In this document: one piece after another, positions 33,552 through 42,700 of the stretch | Layout: every line of letters begins with the position of its first letter | Numbering within the stretch: the stretch's first letter is position 1 | Program-made: the position numbers and the translations under genes | NCBI RefSeq assembly: GCF_900101855.1 | Contig: NZ_FMVC01000001.1 | Location: forward strand, 124,001 to 188,000 | Source of the DNA: Flavobacterium anhuiense | GTDB lineage: Bacteria > Bacteroidota > Bacteroidia > Flavobacteriales > Flavobacteriaceae | DNA length: 64,000 bases | Direction of reading: 5' to 3' | The notes under the pieces: model-generated | What the model saw: only the letters and a program-made list of their open reading frames with translations | What the model was told of the DNA's origin: nothing | Databases searched by the model: none

Positions 33552-33644
33552 ATGCCAAGTGGTAAAAAAAGAAAGAGACATAAGGTAGCTACTCACAAAC
33601 GTAAGAAAAGAGCGAGAGCTAACCGCCACAAAAAGAAAAAGTAG
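33552..33644 (+). CDS. 30-residue highly basic protein, probably ribosome-associated
   Basis: ATG 33552 opens a 30-residue frame beginning MPSGKKRKRHKVATHKRKKR and ending ANRHKKKK: about two thirds Lys, Arg or His, with no acidic residue. This composition and the MPSGKKRKRHK start match a tiny protein conserved in Bacteroidota that I associate with the AURKAIP1/COX24-type or other small ribosomal proteins. I cannot say which numbered ribosomal protein it is. It lies 27 bases after HU and ends at a terminator. It is short enough to be missed by gene callers. Confidence 0.75.
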   Translation: MPSGKKRKRHKVATHKRKKRARANRHKKKK

Positions 33645-33663
33645 TTTTAAACTACTTTTTTCT
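33636..33663 (+). terminator. Terminator after hup and the small basic ORF
   Basis: AAAAGTAGTTT pairs with AAACTACTTTT and is followed by TTTCTTTTT; the stem overlaps the stop codon of the small ORF. Confidence 0.8.
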
Positions 33664-33689
33664 TTTTAAACGTTCATTGAAATTGGAGT

Positions 33690-33885
33690 TTGATAGTCTC
33701 AGTCACAGAATACAGTTTGCAGCTTAAACTGCTTACTGAGACTGAAAACTGGCAACTAACTCCACCGGGTTAATACCTGTTAAAATATTGTTTAATCCAT
33801 CCTTACAATTCAGTTATGAGTTATGAGTCATAAGTTATGAGTTGTAAAACTTGAAACTTGAAACTTAAAACCTGAAACTAAAAGT
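33690..33885. repeat. Low-complexity repeat patch upstream of rng
   Basis: Two blocks of near-tandem text: CAGTCACAG...GACTGAAAACTGGC (33697-33760), then TTATGAGTTATGAGTCATAAG and ACTTGAAACTTGAAACTTAAAACC (33814-33880). A similar ACTTGAAAC block lies at 59317-59390. Such degenerate direct repeats are common between flavobacterial genes. No coding potential was seen. Confidence 0.6.
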
Positions 33886-33904
33886 CTGGATAAAAATTTA
33901 CAGT

Positions 33905-35449
33905 GTGAATAAAGAATTAATCATTAGATCTAGTTCTGATGCAGTAGATTTTGCCTTATTAAAAGATGGAAAACTAATTGAATTACACAAAGAAGAAGAA
34001 AAAAGCAACTTTCAGGTTGGTGATATTTTTATTGCCAAAATCAGAAAACCAGTTGCGGGACTTAATGCTGCTTTTGTGAATGTAGGTTTCGAAAAAGATG
34101 CCTTTTTACATTATCATGATTTGGGTCCAAATCTAGCTTCTCAGCTGAAATTCATAAAACTTGTAAGCGCAGGTAAATTAAAAGATTTCTCCCTAAAAAC
34201 CTTTCAGTTTGAGAAAGAGATTGACAAAGATGGCATCATTACTGATATTTTAAGTGCCAATCAATCTGTCTTAGTTCAAGTAGTTAAAGAACCTATATCA
34301 ACCAAAGGCCCAAGAATAAGTGCTGAGCTTTCTCTTGCCGGAAGATTTATCGTTCTAGTTCCTTTTTCTGATCGTGTTTCTATTTCTCAAAAAATAGAAG
34401 ACAAAAAAGAAAAGGATCGTCTAAAAAAACTTGTTCTATCGATCAAACCTAAAGGATTTGGTGTTATTGTTCGTACAGTAGCCGAAGGCAAAAACGTAGC
34501 CGAATTAGAAAAAGATTTGCAGAACCTGCTTGGCAGATGGTCTGCAATGTGTAAAAAATTACCAACTGCTCATCATCCATCAAAAGTATTAGGAGAGCTT
34601 AACAGAGCTTCTTCGATATTAAGAGATGTATTTAACGATACCTTCAGTGGTATTCAAATAGATGATGAAGAGTTGTACCACCAAACGAAGGAATATCTGC
34701 AAGAAATTGCACCTTCAAAACAATCGATTGTTAAGTTTTATCAATCAAATGATACTCCGATTTTTGAGAAATACAATATAGAGAGACAAATCAAAACTTC
34801 ATTTGGCCGAACTGTTTCCATGAGCAAAGGTGCTTATCTTATTATTGAACACACCGAAGCTCTTCACGTTATTGACGTAAACAGCGGAAACCGTTCTAAT
34901 AAAGCGACCAACCAAGAAGACACAGCCATGGAAGTGAATATGATTGCCGCAGCAGAAATCGCTAGACAGCTTCGTCTGCGTGATATGGGCGGAATAATCG
35001 TAGTTGATTTTATCGATATGTCTAATCCTGAAAACAGGAAAGTTTTGTTCGACTTCTTGCGAGAAGAAATGAGCGACGATAAAGCAAAACATAAAATATT
35101 ACCGCCGAGCAAATTTGGTTTGGTCCAAATTACAAGACAGCGAGTAAGACCAGAAGTGAATATCAAAACCAGAGAGGAAGATCCTAACAAACATAATGGT
35201 GAAATTGAAGCTCCAATTTTAATCATTGATAAGATCACCGCTGATTTAGAAAGACTTTTAAAAACCCACAACAAGGTTGTGCTTAATACACATCCGTTTG
35301 TGGCTGCATACCTCAGCAAAGGTTTTCCATCATTACGTTCAAAATGGTTTTTTGAACATAAGAAATGGGTGAAAATCATACCTCGTGACGCTTACACGTA
35401 CTTAGAATACCATTTCTATGACAAAAAAGGAAATGTTATTACAGAATAA
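33905..35449 (+). CDS. rng: Ribonuclease E/G family endoribonuclease
   Basis: A 514-residue RNase G-type nuclease acting on rRNA precursors and mRNA. The start is GTG at 33905 (translated MNKELIIRSSSDAVDFALLKDG, broken here), the family-typical N-terminus, followed by an S1-like domain (VGDIFIAKIRKPVAGLNAAFVNVG). The catalytic DNase I-like domain has the metal ligands Asp near 324 (VIDVNSG) and Asp near 368 (VVDFIDM). It lacks the long degradosome scaffold of E. coli RNase E. It lies well downstream of hup, behind a terminator and a repeat patch, and is followed by a strong terminator. Confidence 0.93.
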   Translation: MNKELIIRSSSDAVDFALLKDGKLIELHKEEEKSNFQVGDIFIAKIRKPVAGLNAAFVNVGFEKDAFLHYHDLGPNLASQLKFIKLVSAGKLKDFSLKTFQFEKEIDKDGIITDILSANQSVLVQVVKEPISTKGPRISAELSLAGRFIVLVPFSDRVSISQKIEDKKEKDRLKKLVLSIKPKGFGVIVRTVAEGKNVAELEKDLQNLLGRWSAMCKKLPTAHHPSKVLGELNRASSILRDVFNDTFSGIQIDDEELYHQTKEYLQEIAPSKQSIVKFYQSNDTPIFEKYNIERQIKTSFGRTVSMSKGAYLIIEHTEALHVIDVNSGNRSNKATNQEDTAMEVNMIAAAEIARQLRLRDMGGIIVVDFIDMSNPENRKVLFDFLREEMSDDKAKHKILPPSKFGLVQITRQRVRPEVNIKTREEDPNKHNGEIEAPILIIDKITADLERLLKTHNKVVLNTHPFVAAYLSKGFPSLRSKWFFEHKKWVKIIPRDAYTYLEYHFYDKKGNVITE

Positions 35450-35456
35450 AAACATC

Positions 35457-35490
35457 AAACCGTCCCGACGCATCGGGACGGTTTTTTTTA
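35457..35490 (+). terminator. Terminator after rng
   Basis: AAACCGTCCCGA pairs with TCGGGACGGTTT around CGCA and is followed by eight T. It is the strongest GC-rich hairpin in the window. Confidence 0.92.
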
Positions 35491-35598
35491 TGCTTTTTCG
35501 GATCTCATTTTTATGTCCTATAATGGCATATAAAAAACTTCTATCAGCCATCTAATTATATACCATACATTATGTTTGTCATATTTTAATTGATTTAT

Positions 35599-36387
35599 AT
35601 GACAGCTACTACATGTCTTTTTTCGTTAGCCAAAACAAAAAACATCCATTACCTGGTTATTCTTTTTTTGTTTTCATCCAAACTATCGGCACAAAATGAC
35701 ACTATTTATTTTAATTCGGAATGGAAAACTACTGTAAAAGATTCTGCTATTTATTACCGATTGAAACCTGTTAAAATAAAAACAAGAAAAGCCATTGGAC
35801 GAAAAATACCATATATAGATTCTCTTTATGTTATTAAAGATTATTATGTAAAAAATAATGCATTGCAATTTGAAGGTTACACAAAAGATGTGGAGGGAAA
35901 CGATAATGTCGGAAAAGCAAAATGGTTTAAGGAAGACGGCACTGTTCTTTACTCAAGAGATTTCAATAAACCTGCTCCAGGAACATTTAGAGTGCCCAGT
36001 CCGCCAATCACTTACATAAATTATAGCATCACTGACAAAAGTCTTCTAACTGCAGGTTATGAATTTTGCTTAGACTGCAAAACCAACAATAAACTATTTT
36101 TAGGTATTGGATATGGTGTTACAAATAGTTACAATGGGCAATATTATAGTTTACCCGATCTGCATTTATCACAAAACATTTCCATATTATTTGCAAAAAT
36201 TGGAACCACCCACAAAAATGGCTATATAATGGGCGGACTATCACTAATGAATTTCATAGATTTAGGGTTTGGATATTCCTTACCGTATAATTCAGATAAA
36301 GCTCCGGCTTTTGAAGGATTTACGATGAGTCTAAATTTAAGATTTACAAGAAATAGAAGAGCTTACAGCCAATTTATAGGCTACTAA
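35599..36387 (+). CDS. Exported protein of unknown function, first of a tandem pair
   Basis: A 262-residue protein with an N-terminal hydrophobic signal (HYLVILFLFSSKLSAQ). The mature start NDTIYFNSEWKTTVKDSAIYYRLKP leads into a soluble domain with a MORN-like strand (DYYVKNNALQFEGYTKD, then KAKWFKEDGTVL). The last 120 residues are beta-rich and Gly/Tyr-rich (KLFLGIGYGVTNSYNGQYY), suggesting a small outer-membrane barrel. It is clearly paralogous to the gene 12 bases downstream. I chose ATG 35599 because the longer frame starts at TTG. No family name is assigned. Confidence 0.75.
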   Translation: MTATTCLFSLAKTKNIHYLVILFLFSSKLSAQNDTIYFNSEWKTTVKDSAIYYRLKPVKIKTRKAIGRKIPYIDSLYVIKDYYVKNNALQFEGYTKDVEGNDNVGKAKWFKEDGTVLYSRDFNKPAPGTFRVPSPPITYINYSITDKSLLTAGYEFCLDCKTNNKLFLGIGYGVTNSYNGQYYSLPDLHLSQNISILFAKIGTTHKNGYIMGGLSLMNFIDLGFGYSLPYNSDKAPAFEGFTMSLNLRFTRNRRAYSQFIGY

Positions 36388-36399
36388 ATAATTTAAAAA

Positions 36400-37161
36400 A
36401 TGAAAACCTGCATCACTATAATCTTCTTAATGTTACTTGCTCCATTGTCAGCTCAAAATGACACAATCTTTTTTGATAAAAACTGGAAAACAAGCAACAG
36501 GGAAATAGCTTTTTATTACCGAATTAAACCTTTAAAAGTAAAAACAAAAGATGCTATAGGTTATAAAATCAAAAACATCGATTCTCTTTTTATTATTAAG
36601 GATTATTATCTAATCAATAATCAATTGCAATTTCAAGGCTATTCAAGTGATTATAAAGCGGAACAATTATTTGGCAGAGCGGAATGGTTTAACAAGGATG
36701 GAAAAATGATTGATGCCAACAATTCCAATTACAAGAAAAGCAATACTAATTCAAAATTTAAAATTCCAGAATGGCCAATTCTATATTTGAATTATTCAAT
36801 TGCTGATAAAAGTCTTCTCACAGGAGGTTTAGAATTTTGCCTAACTCAAAGCAAAAATAAACTCTTTTTGGGCGCAGGATATGGAATTACAAACAGCTAT
36901 AATGGCAAATATTATGGACTTCCCGATATTCATTTATCATACAATACAGACTATCTTCTATTTGTAAAAGCAGGCAGTTCCTCTAAAAATGCTTATGCAG
37001 TAGGTGGTTTAACTGTATTTAATATGATAGATTTAGGTTTAGGATATTCGTTTGCATACAACAAAGAAAAGATTCCAACTTATGAAGGATTTACTGCTTC
37101 AATCTCGTTTCGAATTTCTAAAAACAAAAACGTGTACACGAAACTCAACATCATACAATAA
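36400..37161 (+). CDS. Exported protein of unknown function, second of a tandem pair
   Basis: A 253-residue protein with signal peptide MKTCITIIFLMLLAPLSAQ. It is collinear with the preceding protein: NDTIFFDKNWKTSNREIAFYYRIKP, IDSLFIIKDYYLINNQLQFQGY and KLFLGAGYGITNSYNGKYYGLPDIHLS all match equivalent segments there. The pair therefore arose by tandem duplication. The C-terminal part is again beta- and Gly-rich, compatible with an outer-membrane location. It converges with pbpC, with only two bases between the stop codons. Confidence 0.75.
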   Translation: MKTCITIIFLMLLAPLSAQNDTIFFDKNWKTSNREIAFYYRIKPLKVKTKDAIGYKIKNIDSLFIIKDYYLINNQLQFQGYSSDYKAEQLFGRAEWFNKDGKMIDANNSNYKKSNTNSKFKIPEWPILYLNYSIADKSLLTGGLEFCLTQSKNKLFLGAGYGITNSYNGKYYGLPDIHLSYNTDYLLFVKAGSSSKNAYAVGGLTVFNMIDLGLGYSFAYNKEKIPTYEGFTASISFRISKNKNVYTKLNIIQ

Positions 37162-37163
37162 AC

Positions 37164-39539
37164 CTATTCCCTCACAATTTCAATTTTTCTTCTGATTTCA
37201 TTTCCGCTGGCATCCACAACTGTAATATAATGTGTTCCCGTTGTTGGCGTAATGGGTAATTCATGAAACGTTTTGGTAGTAGCTTTATAAACATCATCAA
37301 CATACCAAAACAATTCTTTGTCTCTTTCGGAATAAGCCACTTTTAAAATCACGGGCTGGACATTACTATTGAAATCTTTTGTCAAATAGATTTTACTATT
37401 CGCCTTTGGATAAATAAAATCCATTGTAGTAGTTTGCGTTCCTTCGCATCCTTCTTTGAATGGCGGTAAAGGCAAATATTCGATATGCTGGCTTTTGTAA
37501 TACCATGCCATAACAGGAGGCAATACAAACCAGTTTTTAGTTACAATATTATCGATACTCTCGCAACTGCTGTTTACCTGAAACTGCTCTGTTTTGTCTA
37601 AATGAATTGTTCTGTGATAAGGACAAACTTTAGTCGATTTTCCTTTTTTAGTAACCCATTGCTTAATTTTCGGGCAATTATCCTTTGCCAGATAGCCACT
37701 TAAACGGCAAACCTCAACTTCGGCCAAATCATTATAAGGCGTATCAAACCATCTTTGTCTTGGCAGCAAATTAAAAACATCGAATAAAATTGGAGCCGCA
37801 CTGGTTACTCCCGTCAAAGTTGGCCTTCCCTCACCTGTCGCATTCCCAACCCAAATTCCGACCACATATCTGGAATTGGTTCCAATTGCCCAAGCATCTC
37901 GGTTTCCGAAACTGGTTCCCGTTTTCCATGCAATTTTAAGCGAACTGTCGTAAAACTTCCAAGCTTCGTCTCCTTCGGGCCTGTTGACTTCTTCCATTGC
38001 GTTGTACGTCAACCAAATTGATCCTGCGCCCAAAATATTCTTCTGATCAGTTTCTGAGCCAAAATCAGGCTTAAAATCGTTTTTATAGTTGAGTTCTGTA
38101 AATTCGTTAGTTCTGTATTTCGCTTGATGCTTTGTGTAATAATTTAACGTTGAAGATAAATTGGCGTATGTTCGGCATAAATCCCATAAGTTACTTTCGG
38201 CACCTCCTAAAATTAGCGACAAACCATAATGATCAGGCGTTTTATTAATATTCTTTAATTTAAACTTTTGAAGCTCTTCGTAAAATTTATTTACAGTAAA
38301 TTCCTGAAGCATTAAAACTGCGGGAATATTTAACGAACGGGACAAAGCACGATGTGCAGGCACAGCTCCGTCAAACGTTAAATTAAAATTCTGAGGCGTA
38401 TATCCCGAAATCTGCGTTGGAATATCCGCCACTAAAGTATTCGGCAACAATTCGCCATCATCAAGCATAGCACCGTACAAAAGTGGTTTCAAAATACTTC
38501 CTGTACTTCTTGGCGCATCAATAATATCAACATCTTTTTGATGGTCTTTATCCGTTGGAGAATTTCCAACATAGCTCATTACATTTCTATTCTGCACATC
38601 AATTACCAAAATGGCCAGATTATGAACTTCATTTTGTTTGTACTGATTATAATAATATCGTGCAATTTGATTAACACGATTTTGCAAAGCATAATCAATT
38701 GTAGTTTTTACCCTTGTTCCTTCTTCATCTTTTGCCACTCTCTGCAATAAATGAGGCGCAATTTGAGGAAGATCATACGGTTTTTGAGGCAAAGGTTCTT
38801 CTATCGAAAGTTCATACGTCTGCTTGTCGATTATGCCTTCCTGATGAAGTTTTAGCAGAAGCCGGTTTCGTTTGTTTAATAATTTTATCTGATTCTTTCC
38901 TGGATAAATTAAACTTGGCGCATTGGGTAAAACGGCTAAAACTGCATTTTCCGCCCAAGATAACTGATTGGATTGTACGCCAAAATAACGCCACGAGGCC
39001 ATTTCCAGTCCAACAACATTTCCTCCAAATGGCGCATGCGCTGCATACATTTCAAGAATTTCATTTTTAGAATAACCTAGTTCTAATCTCGTTGCGAGAA
39101 TAATTTCTATTATTTTTTCAAAATACGTTCTGTTTTTTCCTTTTCGGGATAATCGAATAACTTGTTGTGTTAAAGTACTTCCTCCTCTGACAACTTTTCC
39201 TGCTTTTCTATTTTGCTTAAAAGCATTGATCATTGCCCCAGGATTGAAACCAGGATGTTTATAGAAATATTCGTCTTCAAAATAAACGATACATTTCTTG
39301 AATTTATCTGGAACGCTATCTTGTGCTGGAAAACGCCATTGTCCGTCTCGGGCAATTTTAGCCCCTAAAAGTTCTCCTTCTTTGCTTTCTATTACGGTTG
39401 AATAGGGTTCTTTGAATAAAGTTCGGGGTATCGAAAAATAGTAAATCAGCAAGAGCAGAAATGCAATTGCCGATTTTAATTTGTTTTTTTTAATCCAGTT
39501 TATAATGCGCTGGAGGAATGCTTTTAATTTATTTTTCAA
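37164..39539 (-). CDS. pbpC: Penicillin-binding protein 1C
   Basis: A 791-residue bifunctional peptidoglycan synthase. One N-terminal transmembrane helix (about residues 22-40). The glycosyltransferase domain has the catalytic Glu in YFEDEYFYKHPGF (near residue 88) and RGGSTLTQQVIRLSRKGKNR. The transpeptidase domain has SxxK in STGSILKP (near 345) and KTGT in WKTGTSFGNRDAW (near 540). The C-terminal BiPBP_C region (about 690-790) is typical of PBP1C. It lies downstream of the alpha-2-macroglobulin gene in the same orientation, a pairing known across bacteria, with a repeat-filled 260-base gap between. Confidence 0.94.
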   Translation of the reverse strand: MKNKLKAFLQRIINWIKKNKLKSAIAFLLLLIYYFSIPRTLFKEPYSTVIESKEGELLGAKIARDGQWRFPAQDSVPDKFKKCIVYFEDEYFYKHPGFNPGAMINAFKQNRKAGKVVRGGSTLTQQVIRLSRKGKNRTYFEKIIEIILATRLELGYSKNEILEMYAAHAPFGGNVVGLEMASWRYFGVQSNQLSWAENAVLAVLPNAPSLIYPGKNQIKLLNKRNRLLLKLHQEGIIDKQTYELSIEEPLPQKPYDLPQIAPHLLQRVAKDEEGTRVKTTIDYALQNRVNQIARYYYNQYKQNEVHNLAILVIDVQNRNVMSYVGNSPTDKDHQKDVDIIDAPRSTGSILKPLLYGAMLDDGELLPNTLVADIPTQISGYTPQNFNLTFDGAVPAHRALSRSLNIPAVLMLQEFTVNKFYEELQKFKLKNINKTPDHYGLSLILGGAESNLWDLCRTYANLSSTLNYYTKHQAKYRTNEFTELNYKNDFKPDFGSETDQKNILGAGSIWLTYNAMEEVNRPEGDEAWKFYDSSLKIAWKTGTSFGNRDAWAIGTNSRYVVGIWVGNATGEGRPTLTGVTSAAPILFDVFNLLPRQRWFDTPYNDLAEVEVCRLSGYLAKDNCPKIKQWVTKKGKSTKVCPYHRTIHLDKTEQFQVNSSCESIDNIVTKNWFVLPPVMAWYYKSQHIEYLPLPPFKEGCEGTQTTTMDFIYPKANSKIYLTKDFNSNVQPVILKVAYSERDKELFWYVDDVYKATTKTFHELPITPTTGTHYITVVDASGNEIRRKIEIVRE

Positions 39540-39799
39540 TACTTATTTTTTTTCACCGCAAAGGCGCAAAGATTTACGCAATCCCGATAGTTATCGGGGC
39601 GCAAAGTTTTTCTCTCGCAAATTCGGCAGATTGAGCAGAATTTATTTTATCTGCTTGATCTGCAAAATCTGCGGGAGACTTTTTTTTCTCAAAGCTCGCA
39701 AAGTTTTTTTGCCACAGATTACGCGGATTAAAAGGATTTTTTTATTCACCACGAATTTAAATTATGACAAATTAATTCGTGAATTCGTGGCTAACAACT
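39540..39799. repeat. Repeat-filled gap between the macroglobulin gene and pbpC
   Basis: This interval contains three or more GCGCAAAG/TCGCAAAG motifs, a small palindrome CCCGATAGTTATCGGG (39583-39598), the tandem-like CTGCTTGATCTGCAAAATCTGC, and the direct pair GAATTAATTCGTGAATTCGTGG-type text near 39771-39790. All are familiar flavobacterial intergenic repeats. Open frames here are chance products. Confidence 0.65.
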
Positions 39800-42700
39800 T
39801 TATTTCACCACCTCAACCCAGAATCCTTTTGTTCTCGCTAAGAACGTATTATCATACATTGCTTCGCATTGCAATCCAGGCAAGTAATAATATCCTAAAT
39901 ACGATGCGTTTAACAGAATTCTGAACACTTTAGTTTCTCTCGCTTTCATTCCGAAATAGAAATTCGTTCTATCATCGCGAATGTCGATGTAATCTGCAAT
40001 ATTATTTACAGCGTCTCCATAATCTGTGAAGCGAGTATTTACAATTTCGAATCCTGATGGCAGAATTTGCGATAACGCCACGTTTTGAACACTTTCTCCT
40101 CTTTGGTTTTTAATCGTAACCTCAGCAATAAACTCCGTTCCTTGATTAATTCTTGAAACATTGATCACGCTTCCTTTTCTATTTTTGAAAACAATAGAAG
40201 CTGTAACATCGCTTTGCACTGCATTTTCTTGTCCTATCGGCAATATTCCAGTATTCAATACACGAACATAAACTGTATTAGCTTTATTGTTTTTCAAAGT
40301 AATACTGTTTGTGCCAGAAGCAACAGACAAACTTCGGTCTGCAACCGATTTACCTGTATTTATCGTCTCTCCTTTTCCGTTTTTACTAAACTGAATATTG
40401 ATTCCTTTTGGACCGTTACTCACAGCAAATTTTGACATTGCATATAAACAATAAGCCGTTGTCTGGGTGCTCATCCATTGGTTAGCTGACATTTCTTTGG
40501 CAAGTTTCGTTGCCGTTACAAATGCTTTTTGTTTCTGGTCTAATAAAAGCATGGTTTCTAAAGCCATCGCTCTGTTTCTCTCGCTTGAGCCGTAATAGTA
40601 GTAGTAGCTGTATCCATCTGAACTTCCGTCAATACTCGTTTTCAAGAACAAACTTTGTCCAGCTGATTTCTGACCTGCTAAAACATAAGCTGCTGCTAAA
40701 CGAAGCATACTTTCGTTCGAAATGCCTTTTGTCTCTCGAAGTCTATTCATTGACGATAAATCGGCATTTCCTGCTAAAGCCAAAGTATATAGACGATATG
40801 CTTGCGCTAAGTCATTTCCGTATTTCGGTTCAAAACGCCATTGTTTTGCTTCTTTCTGCTGATAACCTAACCATTTTGATTTGAAATTAATTGGCAATAC
40901 ATATCCTTTTTTCTCAGCTTCAATCAAGAAATGTCCTGCATAAGAAGTTCCCCAATCGTCTGCAATTGTATTTCCTTGCCAGTAAGGCATTCCGCCATTT
41001 GATAATTGGAAATTACCCAATCTCGCAATTCCAGCAGCAATATTTTTCTGAATCAGATCTTTGCGTTTCGCATCAATATCAGCCACATCACCCAAATACA
41101 ATTGTGGGAAAACTGACGAAGTAGTCTGTTCTACACAGCCATGAGGATACTGAATTAAGAACTGTAATCTTCCGTTCAGATTCATAGATGGCATAGACGA
41201 AACTTCTAATCTTGCCTTATTACTTCCTGCAATTCCGAAAGTTTTCCATGAAATTGTTTTAGTGCTATTTGGCGTTAAAACAACATCTGTAAAAGTACTC
41301 GTAACTGGATTTGGATTGGTCATATCGATTTCAACATCATAAACTGATTTCTCACTTCCAGATGTTGCGATTACCTGAACTTTTGCAATTCCGGTTGCAG
41401 AACCGACAACTAAATTGAAATACGCCATTTTTTCATCGGGCTGTGCAAAATTTAGTTTTTGAATTGCACTTCCTGCTACTTTCAATCCGTTGCTTGTTTT
41501 TACCTGAATCGTTACGTTTTTAATTTTATTTTCAGTTGCAAAAACCGTTACTGGCAATGTCACTTTTTCTGATGGTGAAATTTTTCTTGGCAATGAAGCT
41601 AAAACCATCAACGGACTCTTAACCTGCGTTGCTTTTTCAACGCTTCCGTAAGCGCTTGTAGCAGCATCTCCCGCCACAACCATTGTTCGAACTGAACCAA
41701 TATATTTTGGCAATTTTAACTGATGTGATTTTGTTTCGCCTTTTCCTAATTTGAATGGCCCGTAATACAGCACTACAGGTTTAAAACGGTTGGCTTTTTT
41801 AGCTTTTCCGCCTCCTAAATCCTGATCACCACCAATACTGAAAATTTGGTTTATTTTTCCGCCGTAAGCACCAATTACATCATCGTAAACGTCCCAAGTT
41901 TTTACTCCTAAAGCTTCGCGAACATAGAAGCTATCCCACGCATTTGGTGTTTTAAAACGAGTTAAATCCAAAAGACCTTCATCTACAACAGCAATTGTAT
42001 AGGTCATTTCTTTACCTGATTTCTCGCCCACTTTTACTGTAAATGGCTGTTCTGGTCTTAATACATCTGGCATATTTAGAGTTGGTGCCAAAATCGTGTT
42101 TTTATCTACCACTTCGATTGGTACAATCCCATACATACGAATTGGCGAATCGTTTTTGGTTGAAGCGTGTGGCTGTAATAATGTGATATTAAAATATACA
42201 TTCGGCGCCATCGCTCCTGTAATTGGAACCTCAACTTTAGTTTCTCCTTTTTTAGTCTCAGCCCAAATAGTCTGCACTACTCTTGAACCGTTTTCTACAG
42301 AAATTAAAGCACGTCCGCCTTCACTTGAAGGGAACGAAATCTGTGCTTTTTCTCCAACGGCATAATTCTTTTTATCTGTAGAAAAAACCAACATATTCGC
42401 TGTAGAAGCGTCTCTGTTGCGTGTTTTTCCAGACCAGATTGGCCAATCGATATTTACCGTTAAAGAAGTTGCATGTCCGCTTTCTCCGTCTTCAATACGA
42501 ATTAAGTAACGCCCCCATTCCTCATCTGTTAAAGCAAACTGGAAACTTCCTTTTCCGCTTGAATCTGTATTGATTACAAAGGTTTTGTATGAAGTTGTAG
42601 CATTTGACGAATTATAATTGGACAAATTATCGCTTGAAGAATCCCACCACCATCTCCAGTCTACTTTATAAACTCTTACTTCAAGATTACGAACTGATTT

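Noticed and set aside
39481..39924. Plus-strand open frame across the pbpC/macroglobulin gap
   Set aside because: It runs through dispersed intergenic repeats and into the antisense of two real genes; its sequence is Arg/Phe-rich nonsense.
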